Made by a program: the position numbers and the translations under genes
In this document: in pieces, positions 8,572 to 17,594 of the stretch
Numbering within the stretch: position 1 is the stretch's first letter
How the letters are laid out: each line of letters starts with the position of its first letter
The notes under the pieces: generated by a model
What the model saw: only the letters and a program-made list of their open reading frames with translations
Database searches by the model: none
What the model was told of the DNA's origin: nothing
DNA from: Massilia sp. Mn16-1_5
GTDB lineage: Bacteria > Pseudomonadota > Gammaproteobacteria > Burkholderiales > Burkholderiaceae_D
DNA: 64,000 nucleotides
Assembly (NCBI RefSeq): GCF_004798585.1
Contig: NZ_PPXQ01000013.1
Coordinates: 1 to 64,000 of the forward strand
Reading direction: 5' to 3'

Positions 8572-10077
8572 TTGCAGTCCGTCTCGCCCAGCTATTTAAA
8601 GACCAACCTGCTCAGCGGCTTGACCGTCGCGCTGGCCCTGGTGCCCGAAGCGATCGCCTTTGCGCTGGTCGCCCACGTTTCGCCGCTCACCGGCCTGTAC
8701 GCCGCCGTGCTGGTTTCCTTCATCACCTCGGCCTTCGGCGGCCGGCCCGGCATGATCTCCGGCGCGGCCGGGGCGCTGGCCGTGGTCATGGTGGCGCTGG
8801 TGGTCGAACACGGCGTACAGTACCTGTTTGCCGCGATCGTGCTGATGGGCCTGTGGCAGATGCTGTTCGCGGCCGCGCGGCTGGGTAAATTCATCCGCAT
8901 GGTGCCGTATCCGGTGATGCTCGGTTTCGTCAACGGCCTTGCATTGGTGATCTTCATCGCCCAGTTCGGGCACTTCAAGGTCGGCGGAGAATGGATGCAG
9001 GGCGCGCAGCTGGCCACGATGCTGGGACTGGTGGCCGCGACCATGGCCGTCATCTACATCACGCCGCGCATCACCAAGGCCGTGCCGGCGACCCTGGTCG
9101 GCATCCTGGTCGTGACGGCGGGTGCGGCGCTGCTCGGCATCGAGTCGAAAACGGTGGGCGACCTGGGTTCGATCGGCGGCGGCCTGCCGCAGTTTGCTCT
9201 GCCGAGCGTACCGTTCAACCTGGAGACGCTGCGCATCGTGCTGCCTTACTCCCTGGTGCTGGCGGGCGTGGGCCTGATCGAATCGCTGCTGACGCTGACC
9301 CTGGTCGACGAGATCACGGAAACCCGCGGCCAGCCGAACCGCGAATGCATGGCGCAAGGAGCGGCCAACGTCGTCACGGCCTGCTTTGGCGGCATGGGCG
9401 GCTGCGCCATGATCGGCCAGTCGATGATCAACGTGAACAACGGCGCCTACGGCCGCCTGTCGGGCATCGCGGCATCAACGTTCCTGCTGTCGTTCATCCT
9501 GTTCGGCTCGCAGTGGATCGAGCAGATCCCGCTGGCGGCGCTGATCGGGGTGATGTTCGTGGTCTGCGAAAAGACCTTCGAGTGGGGCACCTTCCGCACC
9601 ATCGGCAAGGTACCGCGCGCCGATACCCTGGTCGTGGTGCTGGTGGCGGCGATCACCCTGATCTTCGACCTGGCGATCGCGGTGCTGGCGGGCGTGATCG
9701 TCTCGGCCCTGGTCTTCGCCTGGCAGCACGCCAAGCAGATTGGCGTGAAAACCAGTGTCGACGCCCAGGGCTGGAAGGTCTATGAACTGGAAGGCACGCT
9801 GTTTTTCGCCTCGATCGCGCATTTCAATACGTTGTTCGCGCCGAAGGACGATCCGCAGGCTGTCGTGGTCGAGTTCCGCCGTGCGCGCGTGGCCGATCAC
9901 TCGGCGATCCAGGCGATCGACGCGCTGGCCGAACGCTACCGGGCGCTGGGCAAGCGCCTGCACCTGCGCCACCTGAGCCCGGACTGCCGCGAGCTGCTGG
10001 AGAAGGCGCGCGACATGATCGAGGTGAACGTGCTGGAAGATCCGCGTTACCGGGTGGCGGACGACAAGCTGGGTTGA
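8572..10077 (+). CDS. SulP-family anion transporter with STAS domain
   Basis: A 501-residue membrane protein of the SulP (SLC26-like) family, with about twelve hydrophobic segments up to residue about 390. A C-terminal STAS domain follows, from about residue 400 (VYELEGTLFFASIAHF). Members take up sulfate, bicarbonate or other anions. The N-terminal region SGLTVALALVPEAIAFALVA is diagnostic. The start is the unusual codon TTG at 8572, supported by GGAG at 8561-8564. The nearby ATG at 8559 is in another frame. Confidence 0.9.
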   Translation: MQSVSPSYLKTNLLSGLTVALALVPEAIAFALVAHVSPLTGLYAAVLVSFITSAFGGRPGMISGAAGALAVVMVALVVEHGVQYLFAAIVLMGLWQMLFAAARLGKFIRMVPYPVMLGFVNGLALVIFIAQFGHFKVGGEWMQGAQLATMLGLVAATMAVIYITPRITKAVPATLVGILVVTAGAALLGIESKTVGDLGSIGGGLPQFALPSVPFNLETLRIVLPYSLVLAGVGLIESLLTLTLVDEITETRGQPNRECMAQGAANVVTACFGGMGGCAMIGQSMINVNNGAYGRLSGIAASTFLLSFILFGSQWIEQIPLAALIGVMFVVCEKTFEWGTFRTIGKVPRADTLVVVLVAAITLIFDLAIAVLAGVIVSALVFAWQHAKQIGVKTSVDAQGWKVYELEGTLFFASIAHFNTLFAPKDDPQAVVVEFRRARVADHSAIQAIDALAERYRALGKRLHLRHLSPDCRELLEKARDMIEVNVLEDPRYRVADDKLG

Positions 10078-10093
10078 TCTGTACGATCTGATA

Positions 10094-10123
10094 CAAAAAA
10101 AGCGGCCTGGGCCGCTTTTTTTG
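10094..10123. terminator. bidirectional intrinsic terminator
   Basis: A symmetric stem, AAAAAAAGCGGCC...GGCCGCTTTTTTT, lies between the convergent SulP and DUF1841 genes, with A and T runs on both sides. It can serve both transcripts. Confidence 0.88.
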
Positions 10124-10133
10124 TATCGTTTTA

Positions 10134-10562
10134 TTAACGCGTCGCACGCCGCCTGACGCACTCGATATACGCGTCGGTATCCGGCGGCACGCCATTTCGC
10201 TGGGATGTCCAGATCATCTCGCCCAGGCATTCCATGATTTCATGATGCGCGTCGTGCTCGCCGATGCGGGACACCAGCAGGTCGTGCGCGGCCTTGATGC
10301 CGCGCGGCTGGTCGATCGAGACCTGCTCGGCGATCGACAGGTGCATCGACAGGTGCAGGAACGGGTTCGGCTGGCCGCCTTCGACGGAATAGTCGCGCGC
10401 GACGGCTGCGTCGGCGTCCATCAGGGCGTCGTGGTATTCGGGGTGCTGGACGATCCAGTCGGCGGCGATGGCGTCCATCGGCGTCAGGATCTCTCCGGCG
10501 CGCTGCTTGCGGAAGGCGTCGCAGAAGAAGCGGCGCACGTCGTGCGAGGAGGGTGTGAACAT
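10134..10562 (-). CDS. DUF1841 family protein
   Basis: A 142-residue soluble protein matching DUF1841, a family largely confined to beta- and gammaproteobacteria and of unknown function. Typical features are the start MFTPSSHDVRRFFCDAFRKQR, the HPEYH segment, and the His-rich MHLSIAEQ and GEHDAHHEIMECLGE stretches. The start at 10562 is chosen because the family begins at that MF; a 12-residue extension is open but unlike relatives. The clustered His/Glu pattern could bind a metal, which is inference. Confidence 0.82.
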   Translation of the reverse strand: MFTPSSHDVRRFFCDAFRKQRAGEILTPMDAIAADWIVQHPEYHDALMDADAAVARDYSVEGGQPNPFLHLSMHLSIAEQVSIDQPRGIKAAHDLLVSRIGEHDAHHEIMECLGEMIWTSQRNGVPPDTDAYIECVRRRATR

Positions 10563-10628
10563 TGGGAAATGCTGGGAAACGTTGGCGTAGGCCGCCATTG
10601 TAGCGCGCGCCGTACTGGCGCGCAGGCG

Positions 10629-10666
10629 CGAAAAAAAAGCAGGCCCGGCTACTCGCGTAGCCTGCC
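10629..10666 (-). terminator. intrinsic terminator of rppH
   Basis: On the minus strand a GCAGGC...GCCTGC stem, with inner GGCTAC/GTAGCC pairing, is followed by a run of eight T (AAAAAAAA on the plus strand from about 10631). It lies 24 bases past the rppH stop codon and directly before the DUF1841 start. Confidence 0.8.
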
Positions 10667-10689
10667 TGCTTCTGTCGGCTGAGCCGGTA

Positions 10690-11316
10690 TTACTTTTCCG
10701 GCGCCAATATCAACTGCGCCAACTGCGGCTCGCTCCCCGCCAGCGGCGCCTTGGGCGCCGGCTTGGCCGAACCGGCACTGCTGGTGCGCGGCTGGCGCAG
10801 GTAGCGCGCGCTGTGGCGCCGCTCGCCATGTCCGCCGTTGGCCGGATTGGTGAGGAAACGCGACAATTCCTGCAATGCGCGCTGGTAGACATCGCGCTTG
10901 AACTCGATGACCACGTCCAGCGGCACCCAGTAATCGTGCCAGCGCCAAGCGTCGAACTCCGGATGGTCGGTCAGGCGCAGATTGACGTCGTTGTCGCGCG
11001 CGATCATGCGCAACAGGAACCAGATCTGCTTCTGGCCGCGGTAGTGGCCGCGGATCTCGCGCTTGATGAAATGGTCGGGCACCTCGTAGCGCAGCCAGTC
11101 GCGGGTGCGGCCCACGATCTTGACGTGCTCCTGGCGCAAACCGATTTCCTCCTCGAGTTCGCGGTACATCGCCTGTTCCGGCGTCTCGCCGTATTTGATA
11201 CCCCCTTGCGGAAACTGCCACGAGTGCTCGCGCACCCGCTTGCCCCACCACACCTCGTTATTGGCGTTAAGCAGGATGATGCCGACGTTGGGGCGGAACC
11301 CTTCCCGATCGAGCAT
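10690..11316 (-). CDS. rppH: RNA pyrophosphohydrolase (Nudix)
   Basis: A 208-residue Nudix hydrolase. The complete Nudix box runs from G38 to L60 (G38, E44, R52, E53, E56, E57, G59). The N-terminus [17 protein letters not shown] and SWQFPQGGI are signatures of RppH, which removes pyrophosphate from 5'-triphosphate mRNA ends and triggers RNase E decay. It is longer than E. coli RppH (176) because of a low-conservation tail after about residue 165. It is divergent from proS, a common arrangement in Burkholderiales. Confidence 0.93.
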   Translation of the reverse strand: MLDREGFRPNVGIILLNANNEVWWGKRVREHSWQFPQGGIKYGETPEQAMYRELEEEIGLRQEHVKIVGRTRDWLRYEVPDHFIKREIRGHYRGQKQIWFLLRMIARDNDVNLRLTDHPEFDAWRWHDYWVPLDVVIEFKRDVYQRALQELSRFLTNPANGGHGERRHSARYLRQPRTSSAGSAKPAPKAPLAGSEPQLAQLILAPEK

Positions 11317-11520
11317 AAAGCACCTCGAAACTTTCTGCCGGCTTTTGTGTCCCTTACATTTTTACCTACAAATCCACACGTCAGCTTCCCTCGTGCACGA
11401 CGAAAACGGCGGACGCTGCGTGTTCAAGACCCATTTGTATAAAGATTGGACGCATCAGCCAGCTAATCCTTTAAAATTAGGTCGATTATAACTCTCTCTT
11501 TTTAAAAAGAATTCATCGAT

Positions 11521-13251
11521 ATGCGCGCCTCACGATTTTTTATTTCAACTCTTAAAGAAGCGCCTTCCGACGCCGAGATCGTCAGCCACAAGCTCATGAT
11601 GCGCGCCGGTATGATCAAGCGCCTGGGCTCCGGCATCTATACGTACATGCCGACCGGTTTGCGCGTGATCCGCAAGGTCGAAGCCATCATCCGCGAAGAA
11701 ATGAACAAGTCGGGCGCGCTCGAACTCCTGATGCCGGTCGTGCAGCCGGCCGAACTGTGGCAGGAAACCGGCCGCTGGGACAAGATGGGGGCCGAACTGA
11801 TGCGCGTCAAGGACCGTCATGGCCGCGACTACGCAATTCAACCGACCTCGGAAGAAGTGGTCACCGACGTCGTGCGCACGGAAGTGAAATCCTACCGCCA
11901 GCTGCCGCTGAACTTCTATCACATCCAGACCAAGTTCCGCGACGAGCGCCGTCCGCGCTTCGGCCTGATGCGTGGCCGCGAATTCACGATGAAGGATGCG
12001 TACTCCTTCGACCGCGACCTGGAAGGCATGCAGAAGTCCTACCAGATCATGTTCGACGCCTACGTGCGCATCTTCAACCGCTTCGGTTTGAAATTCCGCG
12101 CGGTGGCGGCCGACAACGGCGCCATCGGCGGTACCGGCTCGCACGAATTCCACGTGATCGCCTCGACCGGCGAAGACGCGCTGGTCTACTGCCCGGATTC
12201 GGACTTCGCTGCCAACATGGAAGCGGCCGAGGCGCTGGCGATCGGCGAGCGCACCGCACCAGCCGAGGACATGAAGAAGGTGCCGACGCCTGGCAAGACC
12301 AAGTGCGAAAGCGTCGCCGAACTCTTGAGCCTGCCGCTGGCGCGCACCGTCAAGACCATCGCGCTGACCGTCGAGAACGACAACGAAGGCAAGGTCAGCA
12401 AGCAGTACTTCATGCTGTTGCTGCGCGGCGACCATGAGCTGAACGAAGTCAAGGTCGGCAAGGTCGCGGGCCTGGCGAATCACCGCTTCTCGACCGAAGC
12501 GGAAATCCAGGAAGTCTACGGCACCGTGCCGGGCTACCTCGGCCCGGTCTCGCCGAAACAGGCGGTGACCGTCGTTGCCGACCGCACTGTCGCCAACATG
12601 AGCGATTTCGTCTGCGGCGCGAACGAAGTCGACGCCCACCTGACGGGCGTGAACTGGGGCCGCGACCTGCCGGAACCGATTGTCGCCGACCTGCGCAACG
12701 TGGTCGAAGGCGACGCGTCGCCGGACGGCAAGGGCGTGCTCGCCATCGAGCGCGGCATCGAAGTGGGCCACGTGTTCCAGCTCGGTACCGCCTACTCGGA
12801 AAAGATGGGCGCGACCTACCTCGACGAAAACGGCAAGCCGGCCGTGCTGCAGATGGGCTGCTACGGCATCGGCGTGACCCGCATCCTGGGCGCGGCGATC
12901 GAGCAGAATTTTGATGACAAGGGCATCGTCTGGCCCGACGCGCTGGCGCCGTTCCAGCTCGTCTTGTGCCCGATGGGTCTGGACCGCAGCGAACTGGTCA
13001 AGGAGCAAACCGAGAAGCTGTACGCCGAGCTGGAAGCCGCCGGCGTCGACGTCATCCTTGACGACCGCGGCCTGCGTCCGGGCGCGATGTTTGCCGACTG
13101 GGAACTGATCGGCGTGCCGCACCGCGTCGTCATCGGCGAGCGCGGCCTCAAGGAAGGCAACCTGGAATACCAGGGCCGCCGCGAGAGCGAGGCGACCGCG
13201 GTTCCGGTAGCGGACATCGTCGGCTTCATCAAGGGCAAGCTGGGCCAGTGA
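11521..13251 (+). CDS. proS: prolyl-tRNA synthetase, bacterial type
   Basis: A 576-residue class II aminoacyl-tRNA synthetase. The start [20 protein letters not shown] is the standard N-terminus. Motif 2 includes [17 protein letters not shown], and motif 3 includes [17 protein letters not shown]. The large insertion between motifs 2 and 3 (about residues 225-400) is the editing domain that clears Ala-tRNA(Pro). The C-terminal anticodon-binding domain follows. Its stop shares one base with the next gene's start (TGATG), so the lytic transglycosylase is translationally coupled. Confidence 0.96.
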   Translation: MRASRFFISTLKEAPSDAEIVSHKLMMRAGMIKRLGSGIYTYMPTGLRVIRKVEAIIREEMNKSGALELLMPVVQPAELWQETGRWDKMGAELMRVKDRHGRDYAIQPTSEEVVTDVVRTEVKSYRQLPLNFYHIQTKFRDERRPRFGLMRGREFTMKDAYSFDRDLEGMQKSYQIMFDAYVRIFNRFGLKFRAVAADNGAIGGTGSHEFHVIASTGEDALVYCPDSDFAANMEAAEALAIGERTAPAEDMKKVPTPGKTKCESVAELLSLPLARTVKTIALTVENDNEGKVSKQYFMLLLRGDHELNEVKVGKVAGLANHRFSTEAEIQEVYGTVPGYLGPVSPKQAVTVVADRTVANMSDFVCGANEVDAHLTGVNWGRDLPEPIVADLRNVVEGDASPDGKGVLAIERGIEVGHVFQLGTAYSEKMGATYLDENGKPAVLQMGCYGIGVTRILGAAIEQNFDDKGIVWPDALAPFQLVLCPMGLDRSELVKEQTEKLYAELEAAGVDVILDDRGLRPGAMFADWELIGVPHRVVIGERGLKEGNLEYQGRRESEATAVPVADIVGFIKGKLGQ

Positions 13252-13895
13252 TGCGCCCGGGTTTCCACAGCCGGGCTGCGGCCTGGCTGGGCAGCCTCTG
13301 TCTCGCGGCTTCGCTCGCGGGCGGGAGCGCGCACGCCGGCAACCAGAAGGAAGAGGAGATGGCCGATTCGGTGCGCCTGGCGCTGTCGAACGCCATCGCC
13401 GACACGCGTCCGCCGAAGCCCACTTTCCGCGACGAGGCGGCGCGCGTGCGCTACCAGATGTGGTTTACCGAGATGTCGGCGCGTCTGAAAAAACGCCTGC
13501 CGGACGAGCTCTCGCGCACCGAGTTCCTCGAGTCGGTCTGGTACGAAGCGACGCGGGCCGGGCTCGATCCGGGCCTGGTGCTGGGCCTGATCCAGGTCGA
13601 ATCGGCCTACCGCAAGTACGCGGTCTCGATCGTCGGCGCGCGCGGCTACATGCAGGTGATGCCTTTCTGGACCAAGGTCATCGGCGACAACGACCGCCGC
13701 AAACTCTTCCACATGCAGACGAACCTGCGCTACGGCTGCTCGATCCTGCGCATGTACATCGACATGGAACGCGGCAACCTCTATCTCGCGCTCGGCCGCT
13801 ACAACGGCAGCCGCGGCAAGCCCCAGTATCCGAACGCGGTGCTGGCGGCGTGGAAGAAGTGGGAATTCAATCCGGTGGTGGTGGCGACGCGCTGA
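13251..13895 (+). CDS. lytic transglycosylase, SLT domain
   Basis: A 214-residue exported protein. A signal peptide at residues 1 to about 27 (hydrophobic core AAAWLGSLCLAASLAGG, cleavage near AHA) precedes a soluble lytic transglycosylase domain. The catalytic Glu is in LGLIQVESAYRK, followed by GARGYMQVMPFW and RYNGSRG. It would cleave murein glycan strands to 1,6-anhydro-muropeptides. ATG at 13251 overlaps the proS stop; a GTG at 13248 is an alternative adding one residue. Confidence 0.88.
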   Translation: MRPGFHSRAAAWLGSLCLAASLAGGSAHAGNQKEEEMADSVRLALSNAIADTRPPKPTFRDEAARVRYQMWFTEMSARLKKRLPDELSRTEFLESVWYEATRAGLDPGLVLGLIQVESAYRKYAVSIVGARGYMQVMPFWTKVIGDNDRRKLFHMQTNLRYGCSILRMYIDMERGNLYLALGRYNGSRGKPQYPNAVLAAWKKWEFNPVVVATR

Positions 13896-13959
13896 ACCGA
13901 TTCGCCGCACCGGCTCCGTTGCGGGGTACACTCATCGTTTTCCCGCTACGACACTCATC

Positions 13960-15390
13960 ATGCGAATCAAACCTCTTGCCGCCGCCGGCCTGCTGGCGGC
14001 GCTTGCCGGCTGCGCCGCGACCGGCCCGGCCGCCGTCAAGCCGCGCACCGCCCTCGACGGACAGGCGAAAAACATCATCTTCTTCCTCGGCGACGGCATG
14101 GGCATCAACACGCTCACCGCCGCCCGCATCTACGCCGTCGGCGAAGACGGTCAACTCACCATCGACACGCTGCCCGAATCGGCCTTCGTGAAAACCTTCT
14201 CGAACGACGCGCAGGTGACCGACAGCGCGGCCTCGATGTCGGCCTACATGACCGGCGTGAAGCAGAACAACGGCGTGATCTCGATGTCGACCGAGACGCG
14301 TTCGCTCGCGCCGACGAGCGAGGGCGGACGCACCGTCAGCCGCTGCAACAATGGCAGCGCGGTGCCGACCCTCGCCGAACTGGCCAAGGCGCGCGGCATG
14401 GCGGCCGGCGTCGTCACCACCACCAGCGTCACCGACGCCACGCCCGCCGCCACCTATGCCCACGCCTGCCACCGCAAGCTGGAACAGGACATCGCGGCCG
14501 CGCTGGTGCCGGGCGGCGCCGGCTACAACAAGGCGCTGGGCGCAAGCGGCCTCGATCTGGTCTTCGGCGGCGGCCTGCAGCAATTCACGCCTGTCGATGC
14601 GGGCGGCAAGCGCGCCGACGGGCGCAACTTATTAGCCGAATTGCAAACCAAAGGCTGGCGCGTCGCAGCGAACACCGCGCAGCTGCAGGCGCTGGCTGCC
14701 AACAGCCAGCCGGCCATCGGCCTGTTCGCGCAAAACCACTTTGCGTATGAGGCGGCGCGCGACCCGGCCAAACAGCCGGCCCTGTCGGAGATGACGGCCA
14801 AGGCGATCGACATCCTGTCGCTTAACCCGAACGGCTTCTTCCTGATGGTGGAGGGCGGCCTGATCGACCATGCGCTGCACGCCACGCTGGCCAAGCGCGC
14901 GCTGCAGGAGACGGTCTCGTACAACGCGGCGATCAAGACCGCGCTGGATAAAATGAACCGGATCGATCCGGGCCTGAAGAACACCCTGATCGTCGCCACG
15001 GCCGACCACGACCATACTTTGCTGATCAACGGCTACTCGCCGCGCACCGGCAGGACGACGCCGACCAATCCGGGCGTGCTGGGCCTGGTGCGCAGCCTCC
15101 CGGACGGGAAGGTTCGCCTCGACAAGGATGGCGCGCCGTTTACCATCCTCGGCTTCGGCACCGGCGAACACCGCATCCAGGGCAGCCGCAAGGACGTCAA
15201 ACTCACCGACGAGATCGCGGCCGGCGACGACTACCACCAGGAAGCCGTGGTGCGCACCCGTACCGGAGCCGAGACCCACGGCGGCGCCGACGTCTATCTC
15301 GGCGCGGCCGGCGCCAACGCCGAACTGTTCCGCGGGACCATCGACAATACCCGCGTCTTCGACCTGATCAAGAACGCGGCGGGATTATGA
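13960..15390 (+). CDS. alkaline phosphatase, PhoA superfamily (lipoprotein)
   Basis: A 476-residue protein with a lipoprotein-type signal (LLAALAGCAATG, lipobox Cys near residue 18). The metal site FFLGDGMG is followed by VTDSAASMSAYMTG, where the serine after VTD is the catalytic nucleophile, and by MVEGGLIDHALH and TADHDHTL for the other zinc/magnesium ligands. It would release phosphate from monoesters at the cell envelope. It is followed with a four-base overlap by a clear paralogue, so the pair is a tandem duplication. Confidence 0.92.
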   Translation: MRIKPLAAAGLLAALAGCAATGPAAVKPRTALDGQAKNIIFFLGDGMGINTLTAARIYAVGEDGQLTIDTLPESAFVKTFSNDAQVTDSAASMSAYMTGVKQNNGVISMSTETRSLAPTSEGGRTVSRCNNGSAVPTLAELAKARGMAAGVVTTTSVTDATPAATYAHACHRKLEQDIAAALVPGGAGYNKALGASGLDLVFGGGLQQFTPVDAGGKRADGRNLLAELQTKGWRVAANTAQLQALAANSQPAIGLFAQNHFAYEAARDPAKQPALSEMTAKAIDILSLNPNGFFLMVEGGLIDHALHATLAKRALQETVSYNAAIKTALDKMNRIDPGLKNTLIVATADHDHTLLINGYSPRTGRTTPTNPGVLGLVRSLPDGKVRLDKDGAPFTILGFGTGEHRIQGSRKDVKLTDEIAAGDDYHQEAVVRTRTGAETHGGADVYLGAAGANAELFRGTIDNTRVFDLIKNAAGL

Positions 15391-16808
15391 GCGCCGCCAG
15401 AAAGCATCCGATGACCAGAACCATACTCTCCACGCTGCTGCTGGCAGCCTGCTGCGGCGCCCAGGCCCAGACCGCGTCCACCATGCGCCTGGCCCCGACG
15501 CCGCAAGCGAAGAACATCATCTTCTTCCTCGGCGACGGCATGGGCCCGACCACGATCACGGCCGCGCGCATCTTCAAGGAAGGCGAAGACGGCCTCCTGA
15601 ATTTCGAGCGCCTCGACCGCACCGCGCGCATCAAGACCTATTCGGCAGATGCCCAGGTCACCGACAGCGCGCCTTCGATGGGCGCCTACATGACGGGCGT
15701 GAAGATCAATAACGACGTGATCTCGATGAAGGACGCCAAGCCGGTCGCACCGGGCAAGGACGCCAATGGCATCGCTTCGATCGACCGCTGCGGCGCGAGC
15801 AACGGCACGTCGCCGATGACGATCCTGGAACTGGCCAAGGCCGCCGGCAAGTCGGTCGGCGCCGTCACCACCACGGAATTGACCCACGCCACGCCGGCAT
15901 CGACGTTTGCCCACGTCTGCGACCGCGACATGGCCTACACGATCGCGCAGCAGATCGTGCCCGGCGGGCTTGGGTACAACGCGCGTCTGAAAGATGGCGT
16001 CGACGTGCTGATGGGAGGAGGGCGCAATCACTTCACGCCATATGACGCCAAGCGCAATCCGAAAGGCCGCGGCGACGGGCGCAACCTGATCGAGGAGTTC
16101 GAGCGCCAGGGTTACTTTGTCGCGAACACGCGCGCCGACATGGCGTCGAGCCGGCCCGGCAAGAAGTTCCTCGGCCTGTACAGCGCGGAGAGCCATCTCG
16201 ACTACGCGTCGAAGCGCTCGCCGCTTCAACCGACCCTGGCCGAGATGACGGCCAAGTCGATCGAACTGCTGTCCGCAAATCCGAACGGCTTCTTCCTGAT
16301 GGTCGAAGGCGGCAAGATCGACCACGCGCTGCACGACACGAATGCGCGCAATGCGCTGATCGAGACCGTCGCCTTTGACGAAGCGATCCAGACTGCGCTC
16401 GACAAGATGCGCGCGATCGATCCGGGCCTAAACAACACCCTGATCGTCGTCACCGCCGACCACGACCACACGATGGTCCTGAACGGCTATCCGAAGCGCG
16501 GCAACCCGGTGCTCGACATCGTACGCGGCTACGGCAATGGCGAACCGACGCGCGATGCCGACGGCAAGACGTTTACGACGCTCGTCTTCGGCAATGGGCC
16601 GAACCGGCCGGACGTGCGCGCCGATGTCGACAGCGCGCAGGCGCTGTCCGCGGACTATCACCAGGAGACCGGGATCAAATGGTCGAGCGAGTCGCACGGC
16701 GGCGGGGACGTCAAGCTGTACGCGGCGGGTGCGGGTTCGGCGCCGTTCCGCGGGACGATGGAGAACACCCAGGTATTTAACTTGATGAAAGCCGCGGCCG
16801 GATTGTGA
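15387..16808 (+). CDS. alkaline phosphatase, PhoA superfamily
   Basis: A 473-residue paralogue of the preceding gene, with the same motifs: FFLGDGMGPTTITAARIF, VTDSAPSMGAYMTG (nucleophile Ser), MVEGGKIDHALHDTNARNAL and TADHDHTM. The signal peptide is not a lipoprotein type (ILSTLLLAACCGAQAQ), so this copy is probably periplasmic or secreted rather than anchored. The start at 15387 overlaps the previous stop (ATGA). A second in-frame ATG at 15411 would give a shorter n-region and is equally credible. Confidence 0.92.
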   Translation: MSAARKHPMTRTILSTLLLAACCGAQAQTASTMRLAPTPQAKNIIFFLGDGMGPTTITAARIFKEGEDGLLNFERLDRTARIKTYSADAQVTDSAPSMGAYMTGVKINNDVISMKDAKPVAPGKDANGIASIDRCGASNGTSPMTILELAKAAGKSVGAVTTTELTHATPASTFAHVCDRDMAYTIAQQIVPGGLGYNARLKDGVDVLMGGGRNHFTPYDAKRNPKGRGDGRNLIEEFERQGYFVANTRADMASSRPGKKFLGLYSAESHLDYASKRSPLQPTLAEMTAKSIELLSANPNGFFLMVEGGKIDHALHDTNARNALIETVAFDEAIQTALDKMRAIDPGLNNTLIVVTADHDHTMVLNGYPKRGNPVLDIVRGYGNGEPTRDADGKTFTTLVFGNGPNRPDVRADVDSAQALSADYHQETGIKWSSESHGGGDVKLYAAGAGSAPFRGTMENTQVFNLMKAAAGL

Positions 16809-16812
16809 TACA

Positions 16813-16845
16813 CGTAGGGTGGGCGAGTCTCCCGCCCACCCTACG
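16813..16845. repeat. REP-like palindrome, copy 2
   Basis: A 13-base arm CGTAGGGTGGGCG (16813-16825) pairs perfectly with CGCCCACCCTACG (16833-16845) across a seven-base loop. It is a single unit of the GTAGGGTGGGC repeat family, located 4 bases after the phosphatase stop and upstream of a terminator. Confidence 0.88.
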
Positions 16846-16887
16846 GGTCAAGTTCACATACCGCGAATGATTTCCATCGTCCAAAAC

Positions 16888-16921
16888 AAAAAGCCCCGAT
16901 CGCGAGAACGGGGCTTTTTAA
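16888..16921. terminator. bidirectional intrinsic terminator
   Basis: AAAAGCCCCG (16889-16898) pairs with CGGGGCTTTT (16909-16918), with A and T runs on either side. It lies between the convergent phosphatase and SWIB genes. Confidence 0.88.
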
Positions 16922-16946
16922 CGTTCGGCCAGGAAAGCCAGGTGTT

Positions 16947-17348
16947 TTATTTCAGGTGATTCGAAATCAGCTTGGTCATTTCGAACATCGAGACCTGGGC
17001 CTTGCCACCGAAGACGGCTTTCAGCTTGTCGTCTGCATTGATCATCTGGCGGTTGTCTGCAGCTTGCAGGTCCGCTTTCTTGATGTATTCCCAGACTTTC
17101 TTCGTCACTTCGGTACGTGGCAGCGGCTTGTTGCCGACCACTGCAGCCAGTTCGGCCGACGGCGTCAGTTCTTTCATGAACGCGGCGTTTGGCTTGCGCG
17201 CTGCTGCCGGCTTCTTTGCGGCGGCCGCTTTCGGTGCTGCTGCCTTGGCAGGAGCCGCTGCCTTCTTCGCTGCAGGCTTTGCCGCTGCGGCCGGCTTGGC
17301 GGCTGCTTTCTTTGCTGGCGCTGCTGGGGATTTCTTGGCTGTTGCCAT
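16947..17348 (-). CDS. SWIB/MDM2 domain protein with Lys/Ala/Pro-rich tail
   Basis: A 133-residue basic protein. Residues 2 to about 52 are a low-complexity Lys/Ala/Pro tail like a histone H1 C-terminus (KKAAAKPAAAAKPAAKKAA). The rest is a SWIB/MDM2 domain (MKELTPSAELAAVVGNKPLP, then VTKKVWEYIKKADLQ and RQMINADDKLKAVFG). In chlamydiae SWIB domains occur with topoisomerase; in beta-proteobacteria the role is unknown but nucleoid association is likely. The start at 17348 has GGAGG on the minus strand at 17355-17359; an upstream in-frame start is less likely. Confidence 0.9.
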   Translation of the reverse strand: MATAKKSPAAPAKKAAAKPAAAAKPAAKKAAAPAKAAAPKAAAAKKPAAARKPNAAFMKELTPSAELAAVVGNKPLPRTEVTKKVWEYIKKADLQAADNRQMINADDKLKAVFGGKAQVSMFEMTKLISNHLK

Positions 17349-17527
17349 CTTCGAGCCTCCTAAACGAACAAAATGAGAAATTGCGCTATTCATCGCACAG
17401 CTTATATTGGTGGCGTTTTACTGTTCCTGCAAGTCTTTTTCGCCATTTTTTCACTCTGACAAGCCCAAAAAACAGGGTTTATTCGCAACCCGTCCGCATA
17501 GAGTGTAAAACCACGAGAAAATGCATG

Positions 17528-17566
17528 AAAAAACGCCGCGCCGGCAAGGAGCCGGGCGCGGCGTTT
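17528..17566 (-). terminator. intrinsic terminator of ffh
   Basis: On the minus strand, AAACGCCGCGCCCGG pairs with CCGGCGCGGCGTTT across a short loop and ends in TTTTTT (AAAAAA at 17528-17533 on plus). It lies 29 bases beyond the ffh stop. Confidence 0.85.
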
Positions 17567-17594
17567 AAAGAGGGCAAAACCGTCCGGATAAGCG

